Shown here piece by piece: positions 9,024 to 17,908 of a stretch of 64,000 bases of DNA (position 1 is its first letter; every line of letters starts with the position of its first letter). The stretch is from Antarcticibacterium sp. 1MA-6-2. GTDB taxonomy: Bacteria; Bacteroidota; Bacteroidia; Flavobacteriales; Flavobacteriaceae. A model generated the notes under the pieces. It saw only the letters and a list, made by a program, of their open reading frames with translations. It ran no database searches and was not told the DNA's origin. The position numbers and the translations under genes are program-made. The stretch lies in assembly GCF_021535135.1 (NCBI RefSeq), contig NZ_CP091036.1, forward strand, positions 496,001 through 560,000, given 5' to 3'.

Positions 9024-9323
9024 ATGGATGCTAGATTTCAATATGTAAAGTTAGAGAGAAGCGAAAGTCTCGAAGAATTTACCCAAAAAAAACTTGACAA
9101 ACTGGAAACAAAATATGACTGGATTATAAGTGCCGAAGTGCATTTTAAAAGACATGAGCCCGAGGAACCAAAAGGATATATTTGTAATATAAGCTTAAGT
9201 GGTCCGGGTCCTATAATTTTTGCTGAATCTAATGAAGAATCTTACGAAGCTGCCGCTGCAGAAACAGTAAGAGATCTGGAAAAACAGTTGTCTAAACGAA
9301 AAGGACAAATGAAATCTTATTAG
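9024..9323 (+). CDS. hpf: Ribosome hibernation-promoting factor, short form (HPF/YfiA)
   Basis: A 99-residue protein with the beta-alpha-beta-beta-beta-alpha pattern of the ribosomal S30AE family: LEEFTQKKLDKLETKYDWI helix, the ISAEVHFKRH strand, and the C-terminal helix EAAAAETVRDLEKQLSKRKGQ. It binds the small ribosomal subunit in stationary phase and blocks translation. It lacks the C-terminal dimerisation domain of long HPF. It is a single gene with its own terminator. Confidence 0.85.
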   Translation: MDARFQYVKLERSESLEEFTQKKLDKLETKYDWIISAEVHFKRHEPEEPKGYICNISLSGPGPIIFAESNEESYEAAAAETVRDLEKQLSKRKGQMKSY

Positions 9324-9342
9324 TCCTGCTTTCTTAGATGAA

Positions 9343-9377
9343 AAACCTTTTCCGGATTAATGGAAAGGGTTTTTTTA
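9343..9377 (+). terminator. Rho-independent terminator of hpf
   Basis: AAACCTTTTCC (9343-9353) and GGAAAGGGTTT (9362-9372) pair with one bulge and are followed by a seven-T run. Confidence 0.8.
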
Positions 9378-9403
9378 TGACTAAATACACAATTGACAAA
9401 AGA

Positions 9404-9434
9404 TAAAAAATGCCCGCGTCTTATTGCGGGCATT
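9404..9434 (-). terminator. Rho-independent terminator of the aconitase gene
   Basis: AATGCCCGC (9409-9417) pairs with GCGGGCATT (9426-9434). On the minus strand the stem is followed by a T run (complement of AAAAAA at 9405-9410). It lies 23 bases beyond the reconstructed aconitase stop at 9457. Confidence 0.88.
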
Positions 9435-9456
9435 ATTCATTTACCTTAGAAGAAGT

Positions 9457-11488
9457 CTATTTTATTTGTTGTCTCTCATTTCCGGTCACAGTATTTTTAT
9501 CTACAGCATTCACTTCCTCATTATTTAATTTGGATTTGAATTCATTTATTATTCCTCCCTTCAGCAAGATTTGAATTTGCTTAGTCACTCATGGAATGTT
9601 TAGTTTCGATCTCTAAAATATCACCGCTCTCTTTTTTAATTTTCACCCGGATATTATTCCTGTTGGAAACATCGTTTCTCAGGTTACTAAAGCTAACCAT
9701 ATCTCCCTGATCTATTTTTTCAAGATCACTAATATCAAGAAATTCCAGCGGCAAAATTCCGAAGTTCACCAAATTCTGCCAGGCAATCCTTGCATACGAA
9801 TTAGCTATAACCGCCACCTGCCCCAAATATTTAGGTGCGAGAGCAGCATGTTCCCGGCTGGACCCCTGTGCATAGTTATCTTTTGCTACTACTATATGTC
9901 CACCATATTCTTTTTTAGTTTTTTGAGCACGATCATAAAAACTATCATCTATAACTGAATAAGAGAATTTACTTATTTCAGGCAAATTACTTCTAAAAGG
10001 AAGGACTTCTGCCCCTGCCCTTAAAATCTCATCTGTGGAAATATTGTCCCCCATTTTAAGTAACACAGGAACCTCCACGCTATCTTTTAGTGGTTCAATT
10101 TCTGGCAGAGTTTTAATATTAGGACCTTTCTTTAATTCTACCTGGTCGCCATCCTCAGCTGGTGGAACTAACATCATGGTATTTATTAATTCTTTCTCCG
10201 GATATTCATATCGCGGATAGTTCATGTCAAAGAGTTTCTCAAGGTCCCGTGGATCTGTAATCTTTCCTGTCAATGCAGATGCAGCCGCGGTTTCGGGACT
10301 ACACAGATATACCTGATCATCTTCGGTTCCGGATCTGCTCGGGAAGTTACGTGGCATGGTTCGAAGACTTATAGAATCAGATGCCGGGGCCTGGCCCATT
10401 CCAATACAACCCATACAACCCGATTGATGAAATCTTGCTCCGGAAGCTATTAACTTTTCAAAGCCTTTGTTTGCAATTAAATTCTGGATTACCTGTCGCG
10501 AAGTGGGATTAACATCAAAAGAAACATTTTCTCTAACAGTTTTTCCATCTACAATAGCTCCAGCAACCCAAAAATCCCTCACCCCGGGATTTGCCGAAGA
10601 ACCAATAACAACCTGTCCTATCTCTAAACCTGCAACTTCACTAACGGGAACAACATTCCCTGGGCTTGTTGGTTTTGCAATTAAGGGTATTAATTCATCC
10701 AGCACTATCTCGTCGTGGAGATCGTATTCACAACCTTCATCAGGAAGTAATTCTATCCAATCTTCTTCCCTATGTTGAGATCGTAAAAATTTCTTTGTTT
10801 CCTCATCACTAGGGAAAACAGTTGTTGTTGCTCCAAGTTCTGCGCCCATATTGGCTATTACATGACGGTCCATTGCACTCAATTCTTTAAGACCTTCCCC
10901 GTAATACTCTATAACCTTTCCCACTCCTCCTTTTACATCGTATCTTCTAAGCATTTCGAGAATAAGATCTTTAGCACTTACCCAATCCGGCATTTTTCCG
11001 GTAAGCTCAACCCCCATTACCTGTGGCATCTTTACAAAATAGGGCTGCCCTGCAATTGCTGCAGCAACGTCCAATCCTCCTGTACCTATTGCCAGCATCC
11101 CGAGAGAACCTGCAGATGGCGTATGACTATCGGAGCCCACCATTGTTTTTCCCGGTTTTCCAAATCTCTCCATATGTACCGGGTGGCTTACTCCATTACC
11201 GGGACGGCTGTACCACAGTCCAAATTTTTGTGAAGCTGAAAGTAAAAAAGCATGATCATCGGCATTTTTAAAATCTGTTTGTAACAGGTTATGGTCAACA
11301 TATTGTACAGCAACTTCAGTTTGAGCTTTCTTAAGGTTCATAGCCTCAAGTTCCAGTTGTACCAGTGTTCCTGTGGCATCCTGGAGTAATGCCTGGTCAA
11401 TTTTAATTCCAATTTCCTTTCCGGGAATCATTTCCCCTTCCAGAAGATGCTCCTTGATCAATTTTTGTGTAACATTCAATTTCGACAT
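9457..11488 (-). CDS. Aconitate hydratase, short (Aquifex) type (frame-disrupted at C terminus)
   Basis: TCA-cycle enzyme interconverting citrate and isocitrate through a [4Fe-4S] cluster. Visible signatures: TMVGSDSHTPSAGSLGML, the cluster ligands in SGCMGCIGMGQ and VYLCSPET, the swivel domain GDNISTDEILRAG and the substrate loop YAQGSSREHAAL. At about 640-675 residues it is shorter than the 755-900-residue AcnA/AcnB forms and fits the single-chain Aquifex-type group. The continuous frame ends at 9581 (…KHSMSD), but removing one base at about 9583 continues into KQIQILLKGGIINEF, which resembles the conserved end of LeuC/aconitase chains, and stops at TAG 9457-9459 just before a terminator. 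Confidence 0.9.
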
Positions 11489-11561
11489 AGTTGGTAGTTT
11501 TTGATCTTTAAAATATAATTTTTGAATGGATAAACTAGATGGTTTAACAATATCTTATACC

Positions 11562-11589
11562 TTGGGCCGCTGCAGAACCCTTACTTTTA
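11562..11589 (+). promoter_or_regulatory. Putative promoter of the gene at 11624
   Basis: TTG at 11562-11564 and TACTTTTA (close to TAnnTTTG) at 11582-11589, with a 17-base spacer. The start codon lies 34 bases downstream. Match is near-consensus, not exact. Confidence 0.45.
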
Positions 11590-11623
11590 AAACTGATAAA
11601 ATTTATAATATGAAGTATCGTTT

Positions 11624-12182
11624 ATGAAATCATCTACAACCACAATTATTAAACGTGCAGTTGTAGGAGGAATTGTTTCAACCCTGTTCATGGCAACAGG
11701 GACTTTTATTATTGGAGAAACCTCTGGGTACGAAGCAAAAATTTTAATTACCAGTTCTCTCTCGGGGGTTAATATGTTATGTAACACCGTAATTCTCGGC
11801 TCTTCCACAATTCTCGCCTTAATGCTCACTCTTTTAAGCCTAAGCCAAGTCTGCAGATTCTTCTCTCACCAAAACACATTACAGGCACGTACTGGCAATT
11901 GCGAAGGTTGATACTATATTAATTATAGTTGCAGTAGTCACGTTTATGATGCTTAACCTTCCAATTACTGAGAGTAAGGAACTACCTCAATCCTGGTATA
12001 GCATTATCTATTATGTGACCCTGGGAATGTCAGCAATAATTGGTGGTGGTTTTATAGCTTTAATAACAATGCTCTACGGCACAATTGCAAATGTTATTCT
12101 TATAGTTGGTTTGGGAGTTACAGATCATCCTCTGGTCGATGATGACAGGGAAGAAAAAGAAGAACGGGAGAAGAGCAAATAA
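11624..12182 (+). CDS. Conserved four-helix membrane protein of unknown function (frame-disrupted)
   Basis: Two adjacent frames together encode about 186 residues with four predicted membrane helices: VVGGIVSTLFMATGTFII, LCNTVILGSSTILALMLTLL, TILIIVAVVTFMMLNL and TLGMSAIIGGGFIALITM…, ending in a strongly charged tail (DDDREEKEEREK). The first frame stops at 11911; from about 11850 the other frame reads through AKVDTILIIVAV without interruption. One inserted base near CAAGTCTGCAG explains both. I do not recognise a functional family. It is divergent from the aconitase gene. Confidence 0.6.
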
Positions 12183-12298
12183 AACTTTTAAAAATAGAAA
12201 AAGACTATCTGAAAAACATTTCCGGCACCAAGCTGAATATTGTTGAACTCCGTGACAGGAATAAAATCAATATTGTGAATGATGCTAAAATGCTTTAG
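12183..12298 (+). other. Short coding-like stretch without start codon
   Basis: One frame is open after the preceding stop and encodes about 37 residues (…NISGTKLNIVELRDRNK…) to TAG 12296-12298. It has no plausible start codon. It could be a gene remnant or chance; no function is proposed. Confidence 0.25.
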
Positions 12299-12328
12299 AA
12301 ATAGTCTTATTCTATTAAGTTCATTCTA

Positions 12329-13051
12329 TTAATCCTGAATTCGGCTAAGAACACTTAAAATGTCGGCTCTTTGTCCTTCATCAATATTAAAAGCAGGTTT
12401 TCCTCTTAAAGGAAAAAAATAGGTGAACGGCAGTACGTATGCCCCCCAGCTTTCTGCAAGACCATATTCATCGTTTTTGCTGTCAAGCTTTCCGCGCGTA
12501 AAAGTATTTAGATCACTATCGTATGGAGAACCATCGGCATCGGCTCCGGTAAACAGCATTCCATCATTTATGTCAGAATATATAAGCACAGATCCACCAC
12601 CATTTCCGGGAAGATCAGTAATTGTTAATCCAAAAGATTTTACAATTTCATTTCTACCTGTAATATCCTTTAAAGTATCTCCATCTTTAGGCGAGATACG
12701 GGGATGCATATATACAGGGGCACCATAAGCGTCTGCAGAGAGGGTTTTTACATCGGCATAAGCGGTTTTATAGACAAGGTGATTTGAAATTAGAATTCCT
12801 TTAATTGTATACCCGTCAGTAACCAGCTTTTTAACTGCTTCTCGGGTGGCTTCCTCTACTACATCAATGAGAATAATATCTTTTCGGTTAAGGTGTCGAA
12901 TGGCATATCCCTGGTGGACTCCCCCATCCCTTTCTCCTCCTTTAATAATAAAAGTGTCGGGAATAAGTTTTAAAAATTTTCCTGTTTCTCCTTGTTCTAT
13001 AAATTCTGCACTTTGGCTATGCAAAATTTCCATTTTATCAACCTTCTTCAT
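12329..13051 (-). CDS. Metallo-beta-lactamase-fold protein lacking metal ligands
   Basis: A 240-residue protein whose layout follows the metallo-beta-lactamase fold: IILIDVVEEATREAV, then ILISNHLVYKTAYADV where HxHxDH should be, DLPGNGGGSVLIYSD where PGHTPGSV should be, and GMLFTGADADG where LFTGDxL is expected. The HxHxDH histidines and the later His are absent, so hydrolysis by a binuclear site is unlikely. There is no signal peptide. It may be a binding protein or an enzyme with another chemistry. It directly follows (downstream of) the ACP/phosphopantetheinyl transferase pair on the same strand with an 86-base gap, so it could be the last gene of that cluster. Confidence 0.65.
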   Translation of the reverse strand: MKKVDKMEILHSQSAEFIEQGETGKFLKLIPDTFIIKGGERDGGVHQGYAIRHLNRKDIILIDVVEEATREAVKKLVTDGYTIKGILISNHLVYKTAYADVKTLSADAYGAPVYMHPRISPKDGDTLKDITGRNEIVKSFGLTITDLPGNGGGSVLIYSDINDGMLFTGADADGSPYDSDLNTFTRGKLDSKNDEYGLAESWGAYVLPFTYFFPLRGKPAFNIDEGQRADILSVLSRIQD

Positions 13052-13137
13052 AATGTATAATAGATTTTAATTAGAAAAATTAATTTACAAAGGGGGGCAT
13101 TATGTTCAAGAGGATTTAATACTGTTTAACGATGTAT

Positions 13138-13716
13138 TTAATAGTTCGTTAACGACAGTGCGTAAGCAGAAAATTGACCGTGGTGAGAGAAAGAAAAAGA
13201 GCAGTTCAAAGAATGGCCTCTATAGCTGAGTACCGGAATAGAACGACCGTCTTTTTTAAGAACAATTTGATTTTCGCAGTAATTTTTTATCTCAGCGAAA
13301 TGTGAGATAAAAGTGGATCTTAAATTTTCTGAAGAAGACATGATATTTCTAATGACTTCCCTTTCTTCTGAAACTGATGCCATAGTATGAATGTATTTAT
13401 TGCTAAAGGAACTTTGGGTTAAATAAATATCTTCCCCACACTGTACTTTTCCTTTAGCAGAATTTTCTTCAGAAAAAAGAATAGTACAGGAAAAGCTTTT
13501 TGGACGATAGCTGCGTTCTAAACTATACCTGCGTTGGTGAGCTTTATACGCAGCTTCTTTCATAGACCATAGAAGCCAAACAGCCAGGTGGGGTTTGGGA
13601 GATGATAAAATCTTTTCCTGCTCTTTTAAAGTAAATAATTTTTGAAGAAATCCCTTACGTCTCCAGTTACTTTCCTTAATGGCGGCGTTGAGATCTACAA
13701 TATCATTACCAATCAC
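13138..13716 (-). CDS. 4'-phosphopantetheinyl transferase
   Basis: A 192-residue member of the AcpS/Sfp superfamily, which moves phosphopantetheine from CoA to a carrier-protein serine. The metal-binding motif IGNDIVDL is at residues 2-9, and the WxxKEA signature reads WSMKEAAYKAH (W50, K53, E54). It overlaps the upstream acyl-carrier-protein gene by 4 bases (ATGA-type overlap at 13713-13716), so the two are translationally coupled. The obvious inference is that it primes that ACP. It belongs to the type III polyketide cluster at 13.1-20.8 kb. Confidence 0.88.
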   Translation of the reverse strand: MIGNDIVDLNAAIKESNWRRKGFLQKLFTLKEQEKILSSPKPHLAVWLLWSMKEAAYKAHQRRYSLERSYRPKSFSCTILFSEENSAKGKVQCGEDIYLTQSSFSNKYIHTMASVSEEREVIRNIMSSSENLRSTFISHFAEIKNYCENQIVLKKDGRSIPVLSYRGHSLNCSFSFSHHGQFSAYALSLTNY

Positions 13717-13967
13717 TTTTCTGCCATTTTTCTTTGTATAATTTCCCTCGCATCACCTGCAGTTAACATCCCGTCCATTGATTCATTATCAATTTCAATA
13801 TTAAATTCATCTTCCACATCGAGAACTACATCCACCAAATTTGCTGAATTTACCTGCAGGTCGTTAATAAAATCTGTTTTATCATTAAACCCCTCAAGAG
13901 CACTTTTTTGCTGCGCATAGGGAGTGACTATTTTTTTTAATTTTTCGAGTATATCGGTATTGCTCAT
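13713..13967 (-). CDS. Acyl carrier protein of the polyketide cluster
   Basis: An 84-residue acidic helical protein with the ACP layout. The attachment serine is S41 in the motif QVNSANLVDVVLDVEDEF; the usual DSL is changed to NSA, and the recognition helix that follows is normal (VEDEFNIEIDNE). It likely carries the growing acyl chain for the ketosynthase, dehydratase and enoyl reductase encoded further upstream, before transfer to the type III synthase. It overlaps the transferase gene by 4 bases. A 231-base gap, with no gene, separates it from the beta-propeller gene. Confidence 0.88.
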   Translation of the reverse strand: MSNTDILEKLKKIVTPYAQQKSALEGFNDKTDFINDLQVNSANLVDVVLDVEDEFNIEIDNESMDGMLTAGDAREIIQRKMAEK

Positions 13968-14198
13968 TTTAAATATCTACTTTATTATATTTCCTCTTTT
14001 ACTGGTGAAGAATAAGTCTCAACGCATTTTCTAATATAGGCTATTTTAAATTATTTGAGTATGACTGGTGGATCAACAGGAATTAAATTTTTTAAAAAAT
14101 TGTACGTCATAAAGTTTCCAATTTCACGAAACATTTTCCTTAAAAATTAGAGTTTATATTGAGAAGTTCAGTTGTGGCGAGAACAAATCTTAGTAGTG

Positions 14199-15080
14199 TT
14201 ATAAATTAATCTGATACCCCCAGATTTCATTCTGAAAGTTCATGGGTAAGATCAACTGGTTCTTTTCCTGTAGAAATAAAATATCTCCTGAACTTTTTTC
14301 AGATTGAATGGCCTCACTAAAATTTCCCTCCTTATCAATCTTATAAATTGTTCCTGTCCCCCAGTCTGAAACATAAAAAGAATTTTCTCGGGCTTCCTGT
14401 ATTCCATCCAGGTTTCCAATTCCTTCATTAGTGACATTTCCCACTTCTTTAGTTTCAAGGTTTATTCTTAGAAGGTTTCCATCATGATTTTCTCCCCAGG
14501 AACCTACATATAAATGGTTCTCGTGAACCAGTAAACCATTTGGAGTATTTAGTTTAGGAGTTTTCAGGTATTCCTCAATTTCAACCTCTTTTCCACTACT
14601 CCCCAGCGGTTGGTCTTTCATTTTGCCGGGTATTTTATAAATAGTATTCTGGCCCATATCTGAGAAATAGATCGCGCCATTTTCATCTGCGGTTATATCA
14701 TTGAGAGAAACAGCTCCCTCGACAGGAATCTTTCTGGAGATTTGTCCCTGATCTATATCTATTTCTACTACTTCGGTATTGTTGGTAACGTATAGTTTGT
14801 CATTGTGGATCAAGAGACCTTTTGGATCTTTTAACCCGGTTATCCACTTCAATTCTATAATTTCGCCTTCCGAAGTAATTTTGGATATAAAACCGTCACC
14901 GTCTTTATCATCTGCCATATTTGAGACGTACATTACATTATTTTGCCCGTCATAAATCACCGACTCAGGGTGACTGAAACCTCCTGCTTTAAAAAGTAGT
15001 TTAGCATTAGTCTGAGCAAAAAACGAATGACTAGTAAAAAGAAAACAGATTAAAAACACCTTTAAAAAAATAGTCTTCAT
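14199..15080 (-). CDS. Secreted SMP-30/gluconolactonase-like beta-propeller
   Basis: A 293-residue protein with a signal peptide (residues 1-22, cleavage near FFAQ) and repeated propeller strands of the type NVMYVSNMADDKDG, AIYFSDMGQNTIYKI, HLYVGSWGENHDGN and SFYVSDWGTGTIYKI. The SMP-30/Gluconolactonase/LRE group includes lactonases and calcium-binding hydrolases. Location is the periplasm or cell surface. It sits inside the polyketide cluster between the ketosynthase and the ACP, which suggests a link to the product (lactone opening, binding or export), but that is inference. Separate gaps on both sides mean it may also have its own promoter. Confidence 0.8.
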   Translation of the reverse strand: MKTIFLKVFLICFLFTSHSFFAQTNAKLLFKAGGFSHPESVIYDGQNNVMYVSNMADDKDGDGFISKITSEGEIIELKWITGLKDPKGLLIHNDKLYVTNNTEVVEIDIDQGQISRKIPVEGAVSLNDITADENGAIYFSDMGQNTIYKIPGKMKDQPLGSSGKEVEIEEYLKTPKLNTPNGLLVHENHLYVGSWGENHDGNLLRINLETKEVGNVTNEGIGNLDGIQEARENSFYVSDWGTGTIYKIDKEGNFSEAIQSEKSSGDILFLQEKNQLILPMNFQNEIWGYQINL

Positions 15081-15184
15081 AATTAATAGGATTTTCTCTA
15101 AGATACGAAATCGGAAAATAAATCCTGTTCTATACGTATTTCTGGATATTGCTTCTTTTAAAGAGTAAGTGAAAATGGAAGTCT

Positions 15185-16451
15185 TTAAACCTTTTTAAAA
15201 ATCACCACCCCATTAACGTCTCCAAATCCAAAACTGGCTTTGGCGAGAATGTTTATTTCTTTATTAAGAGTTTCCCGTGGAATTCTTTCTTCGGAAACCA
15301 AAGCGGTTATTTCAGGATGGAGATCTTCGCAGTTTACATTTCCGAAGAGAAAATTATCTTTAAGCTGAAGTACACTGGCAACACATTCTATACTTCCCGA
15401 TGCGCTCAGGCTATGGCCGATCATTCCTTTTAGGGAATTGATATATGGAAAATCTGCTTCTTTTCTTTTAAGGGCTGCAGCCCAATTTTCAATTTCCACA
15501 GAATCGCGTGTAGTTGCTGTGAGATGACCATTTATAGCATCAATATCATCAGCTACTATTCCTGCATTTTTTATTGCAGCTGTTATACATCTCTGCACCG
15601 CCTCATTATTGGCTGCGGTCATGCTGCCTCCTCCCCGTTGGCCGCCACTATTTACATCCCCACCCAAAATTTCAGCATATATTGTAGCGCCGCGGGAAAT
15701 TGCAGATTCATACTCTTCCAGTAATAATGCTCCCGCACCGCTACCAGGTACAAAGCCGGAGGCACTGGCGCTCATTGGTCGGGAGGCGGCTTCAGGACGG
15801 TCATTATAACTGCCGGGAAGAATTCTCATGGCATCAAATCCGCCCCAAATGTAAGGTCCGTGATCACCACAGCTGCCCACAAGCATTCTTTTAGCTTTAC
15901 CTGATTTTATTCTTTCAAGGCCCATAATTACAGCTTCAGTACCCGTCGTACAGGCAGATGAGTTGGTAGTTACAAGGTTTCCACAACCCAAAATTCCTCC
16001 AAGATAGGCGCTTATTCCACTGGCCATGGTTTGTATCACACTGGTACTGCCAAGCCTTCTCGTATTATAGCATCAATGAGATGAATAGCTTCTCTAAACT
16101 TGTCAACACCTAAAATACCTGTACCGAAAATAATACCTGTGTCCCAATCTGGTGTTTCATCAGTAGCTTTTTCAAGACCTAAGCATCATTCCAGGCATCA
16201 GTTCCCGCAATCACTCCGTAAACTATCCCGCTACTATTTAGTCCCCGAAGTTGAAGCGGAGTAAAATATTCGGCTAATTTTTTTTCTGAAATTTCGGGCT
16301 TTCCTCCTATCCTGCAACTGAATTTAAGATCTTCCAGCTCCTGGTGAAATTTGATCCCGCTCTTTCCCTCCCGTATGGCATGTTCAAAGTTTTTTAGACC
16401 TACTGCATTTGGAGCGGCTACGCCCATTCCTGTTATTACTACCCGGTTCAT
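15185..16451 (-). CDS. Beta-ketoacyl-ACP synthase, FabF-like (two frame disruptions)
   Basis: Condensing enzyme for chain extension on ACP. N terminus VVITGMGVAAPNAVG is typical of KAS II. The catalytic triad is visible: Cys in NSSACTTGTEAV, His in NGHLTATTRDSVE (usually NAHGTSTxxxD) and His in KGMIGHSLSASGSIE. The start is ATG 16449-16451. The frame breaks near 16183 (after TDAWNDA) and returns near 16065; the intervening 40 codons read sensibly in the third frame (TPDWDTGIIFGTGILGV), as in KAS proteins. Reconstructed length is about 422 residues. It lies between the FabZ-like gene and the propeller gene. The altered His motif marks it as a specialised paralogue, not the housekeeping FabF. 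Confidence 0.88.
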
Positions 16452-16454
16452 TTT

Positions 16455-16512
16455 AGGTTCAAGGTTTTAAGGTTCAAGGGTCAAGGTTCAAGGTTCAAGG
16501 TTCGAAGTTTGA
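16455..16512. repeat. Short tandem repeat GGTTCAA
   Basis: Seven-base unit GGTTCAA/GGGTCAA is repeated about six times with small variations directly upstream of the ketosynthase start. Similar purine-rich low-complexity arrays occur after the mutS2 gene (34201-34250) and after the lptD-like gene (54285-54385). Confidence 0.7.
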
Positions 16513-16583
16513 GCTTTGGGCTTGCCTGAAATAGGTTGCTTCTTTAATATACATTGTACAATACACATTCTACACTAAAATAG

Positions 16584-17024
16584 CTAGCCCACCATTCCTG
16601 CAATTGTTCCGCGACAAACAAGTTTTTCTTCAGCATTGTACATTTCTACATTACATTTTAGCTTATTGAACCTGAAGTATTCTTTTTAGAAATTACCTTC
16701 ACTTCTTCTCCAGGTAGAACTAAGCAGGAAAAAATCAATTTGTGTGGAACTAAGTGCAATTTTAGTCTCTTTACTTTTTTGAAATGAGGGCTCGTTGTCA
16801 AGCAAATAAATTCCCAGGCTTACTACTCCTATTTGTGCCATACATTCAGTTAAAATAACTCCGGGAGTAATGGGTTTATTTTTAAAATGCCCTTTGTAAA
16901 AAAATGAATCCTGCTTAAATCTATAAACTCCTGTGACTTCGTTTTCGTCCACATAAGTAATATCATCAACAAACAGGAAGGGTTGGGAATATGGGAGGCG
17001 GGAAAGAATGTTTTTGTAAGGCAA
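16584..17024 (-). CDS. 3-hydroxyacyl-ACP dehydratase, FabZ-like (two frame disruptions)
   Basis: Hot-dog-fold dehydratase. The FabZ signature is plain: GHFKNKPITPGVILTECMAQIG, with catalytic His in GHF and the acidic residue in TE. The N terminus ILSRLPYSQPFLFVD also matches FabZ. The ATG-started frame ends at 16686, but the chain continues after a shift near 16730 (VLPGEEVKVISK) and a second one near 16688 (EYFRFNKLKCNVEMYNAEEK) to TAG 16584-16586. The two shifts cancel, giving 146 residues, normal for FabZ. It should remove water from 3-hydroxyacyl-ACP made within this cluster. Confidence 0.85.
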
Positions 17025-17113
17025 AAAAGTTCCTATTTAATTAAACGATTTTATTAAGCAAAAGCTAAAGTCAAGACAATAGCCGAAAATGTATAAATAA
17101 ATTTTCTGCTTTT

Positions 17114-17908
17114 CTACTTTAAGTGTTCACCACCGTTAACGGGAATAATGGCTCCTGTTATCCAGCAGGCTTCGTCTTTTGAAAGCAGGTAAACCACATT
17201 AGCTACATCATTAGGTATTGTAAGCCTTTTGAAGGGATTCCTCTTTAAAGCGTGCTCTCTTAGGGTGTCACTGCCGGGAATTAGCTGAAAGGATCTGGTG
17301 ACAGTTACTCCGGCCTGAATACAATTTGCCCTGATCCCATGTGGAGCAAACTCAAGAGCCATGCTGCGCGTTATTGATTCTAAAGCAACTTTTGCGACAG
17401 ACACTGCAGCATAATTAGCCCAGGCTTTTTGATTTCCTTCACTCGTAAAAGAAATTACCCTTGCATCTTTGGCAAATAAATTAGCGTGGAAAATTTCCTG
17501 GGTCCAATCGTATAGACTTAAAGCCATAGCATCGAGGGTTAACTGAAAATCGGTATTTTCTAAGATTGGCCCCTCTCCTGTCATAGGCTTTAGATTTCCT
17601 TTTGCTATACTATGGACCATCGTCCTGATTTTTCCTTTTTCGTTTAAAATCTTTTTAATTTCGGAAATAAGACCATTGCGTTTTTCCTTTTGAATAGCGT
17701 CAACATTAAAGCTTTCAAGGCGTACATCTGCGTTTCTTATTTCTTCAAAGGCTTCTTCAATATCGGGAAGTTCAGCTTTTCTGTCCCGGTGGATAATGAT
17801 GACATTCATTCCGTGCCTGGCCAGTTTTCGAGCAGTGGCAAGGCCCAGCCCACTACTTCCTCCCAGAATAAGTGCCCAGTAATTTTTGTCTCTAAATTCT
17901 GTTACCAT
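17114..17908 (-). CDS. Enoyl-ACP reductase-like SDR (FabI/FabL type)
   Basis: A 264-residue short-chain dehydrogenase. The nucleotide loop is GGSSGLGLA (16-24). The active-site spacing is Y166-x6-K173 (YAAVSVAK), the hallmark of enoyl-ACP reductases FabI and FabL, not the Y-x3-K of 3-ketoacyl reductases; the MVHSIAKG segment at 97-104 also resembles the FabI VHS(L/I)A block. It should saturate the trans-2-enoyl chain using NAD(P)H. It overlaps the type III synthase gene (stop at 17902) by 7 bases, so the two are likely cotranslated. No ketoreductase is present in the cluster, so FabG of the main pathway must supply that step. Confidence 0.85.
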   Translation of the reverse strand: MVTEFRDKNYWALILGGSSGLGLATARKLARHGMNVIIIHRDRKAELPDIEEAFEEIRNADVRLESFNVDAIQKEKRNGLISEIKKILNEKGKIRTMVHSIAKGNLKPMTGEGPILENTDFQLTLDAMALSLYDWTQEIFHANLFAKDARVISFTSEGNQKAWANYAAVSVAKVALESITRSMALEFAPHGIRANCIQAGVTVTRSFQLIPGSDTLREHALKRNPFKRLTIPNDVANVVYLLSKDEACWITGAIIPVNGGEHLK

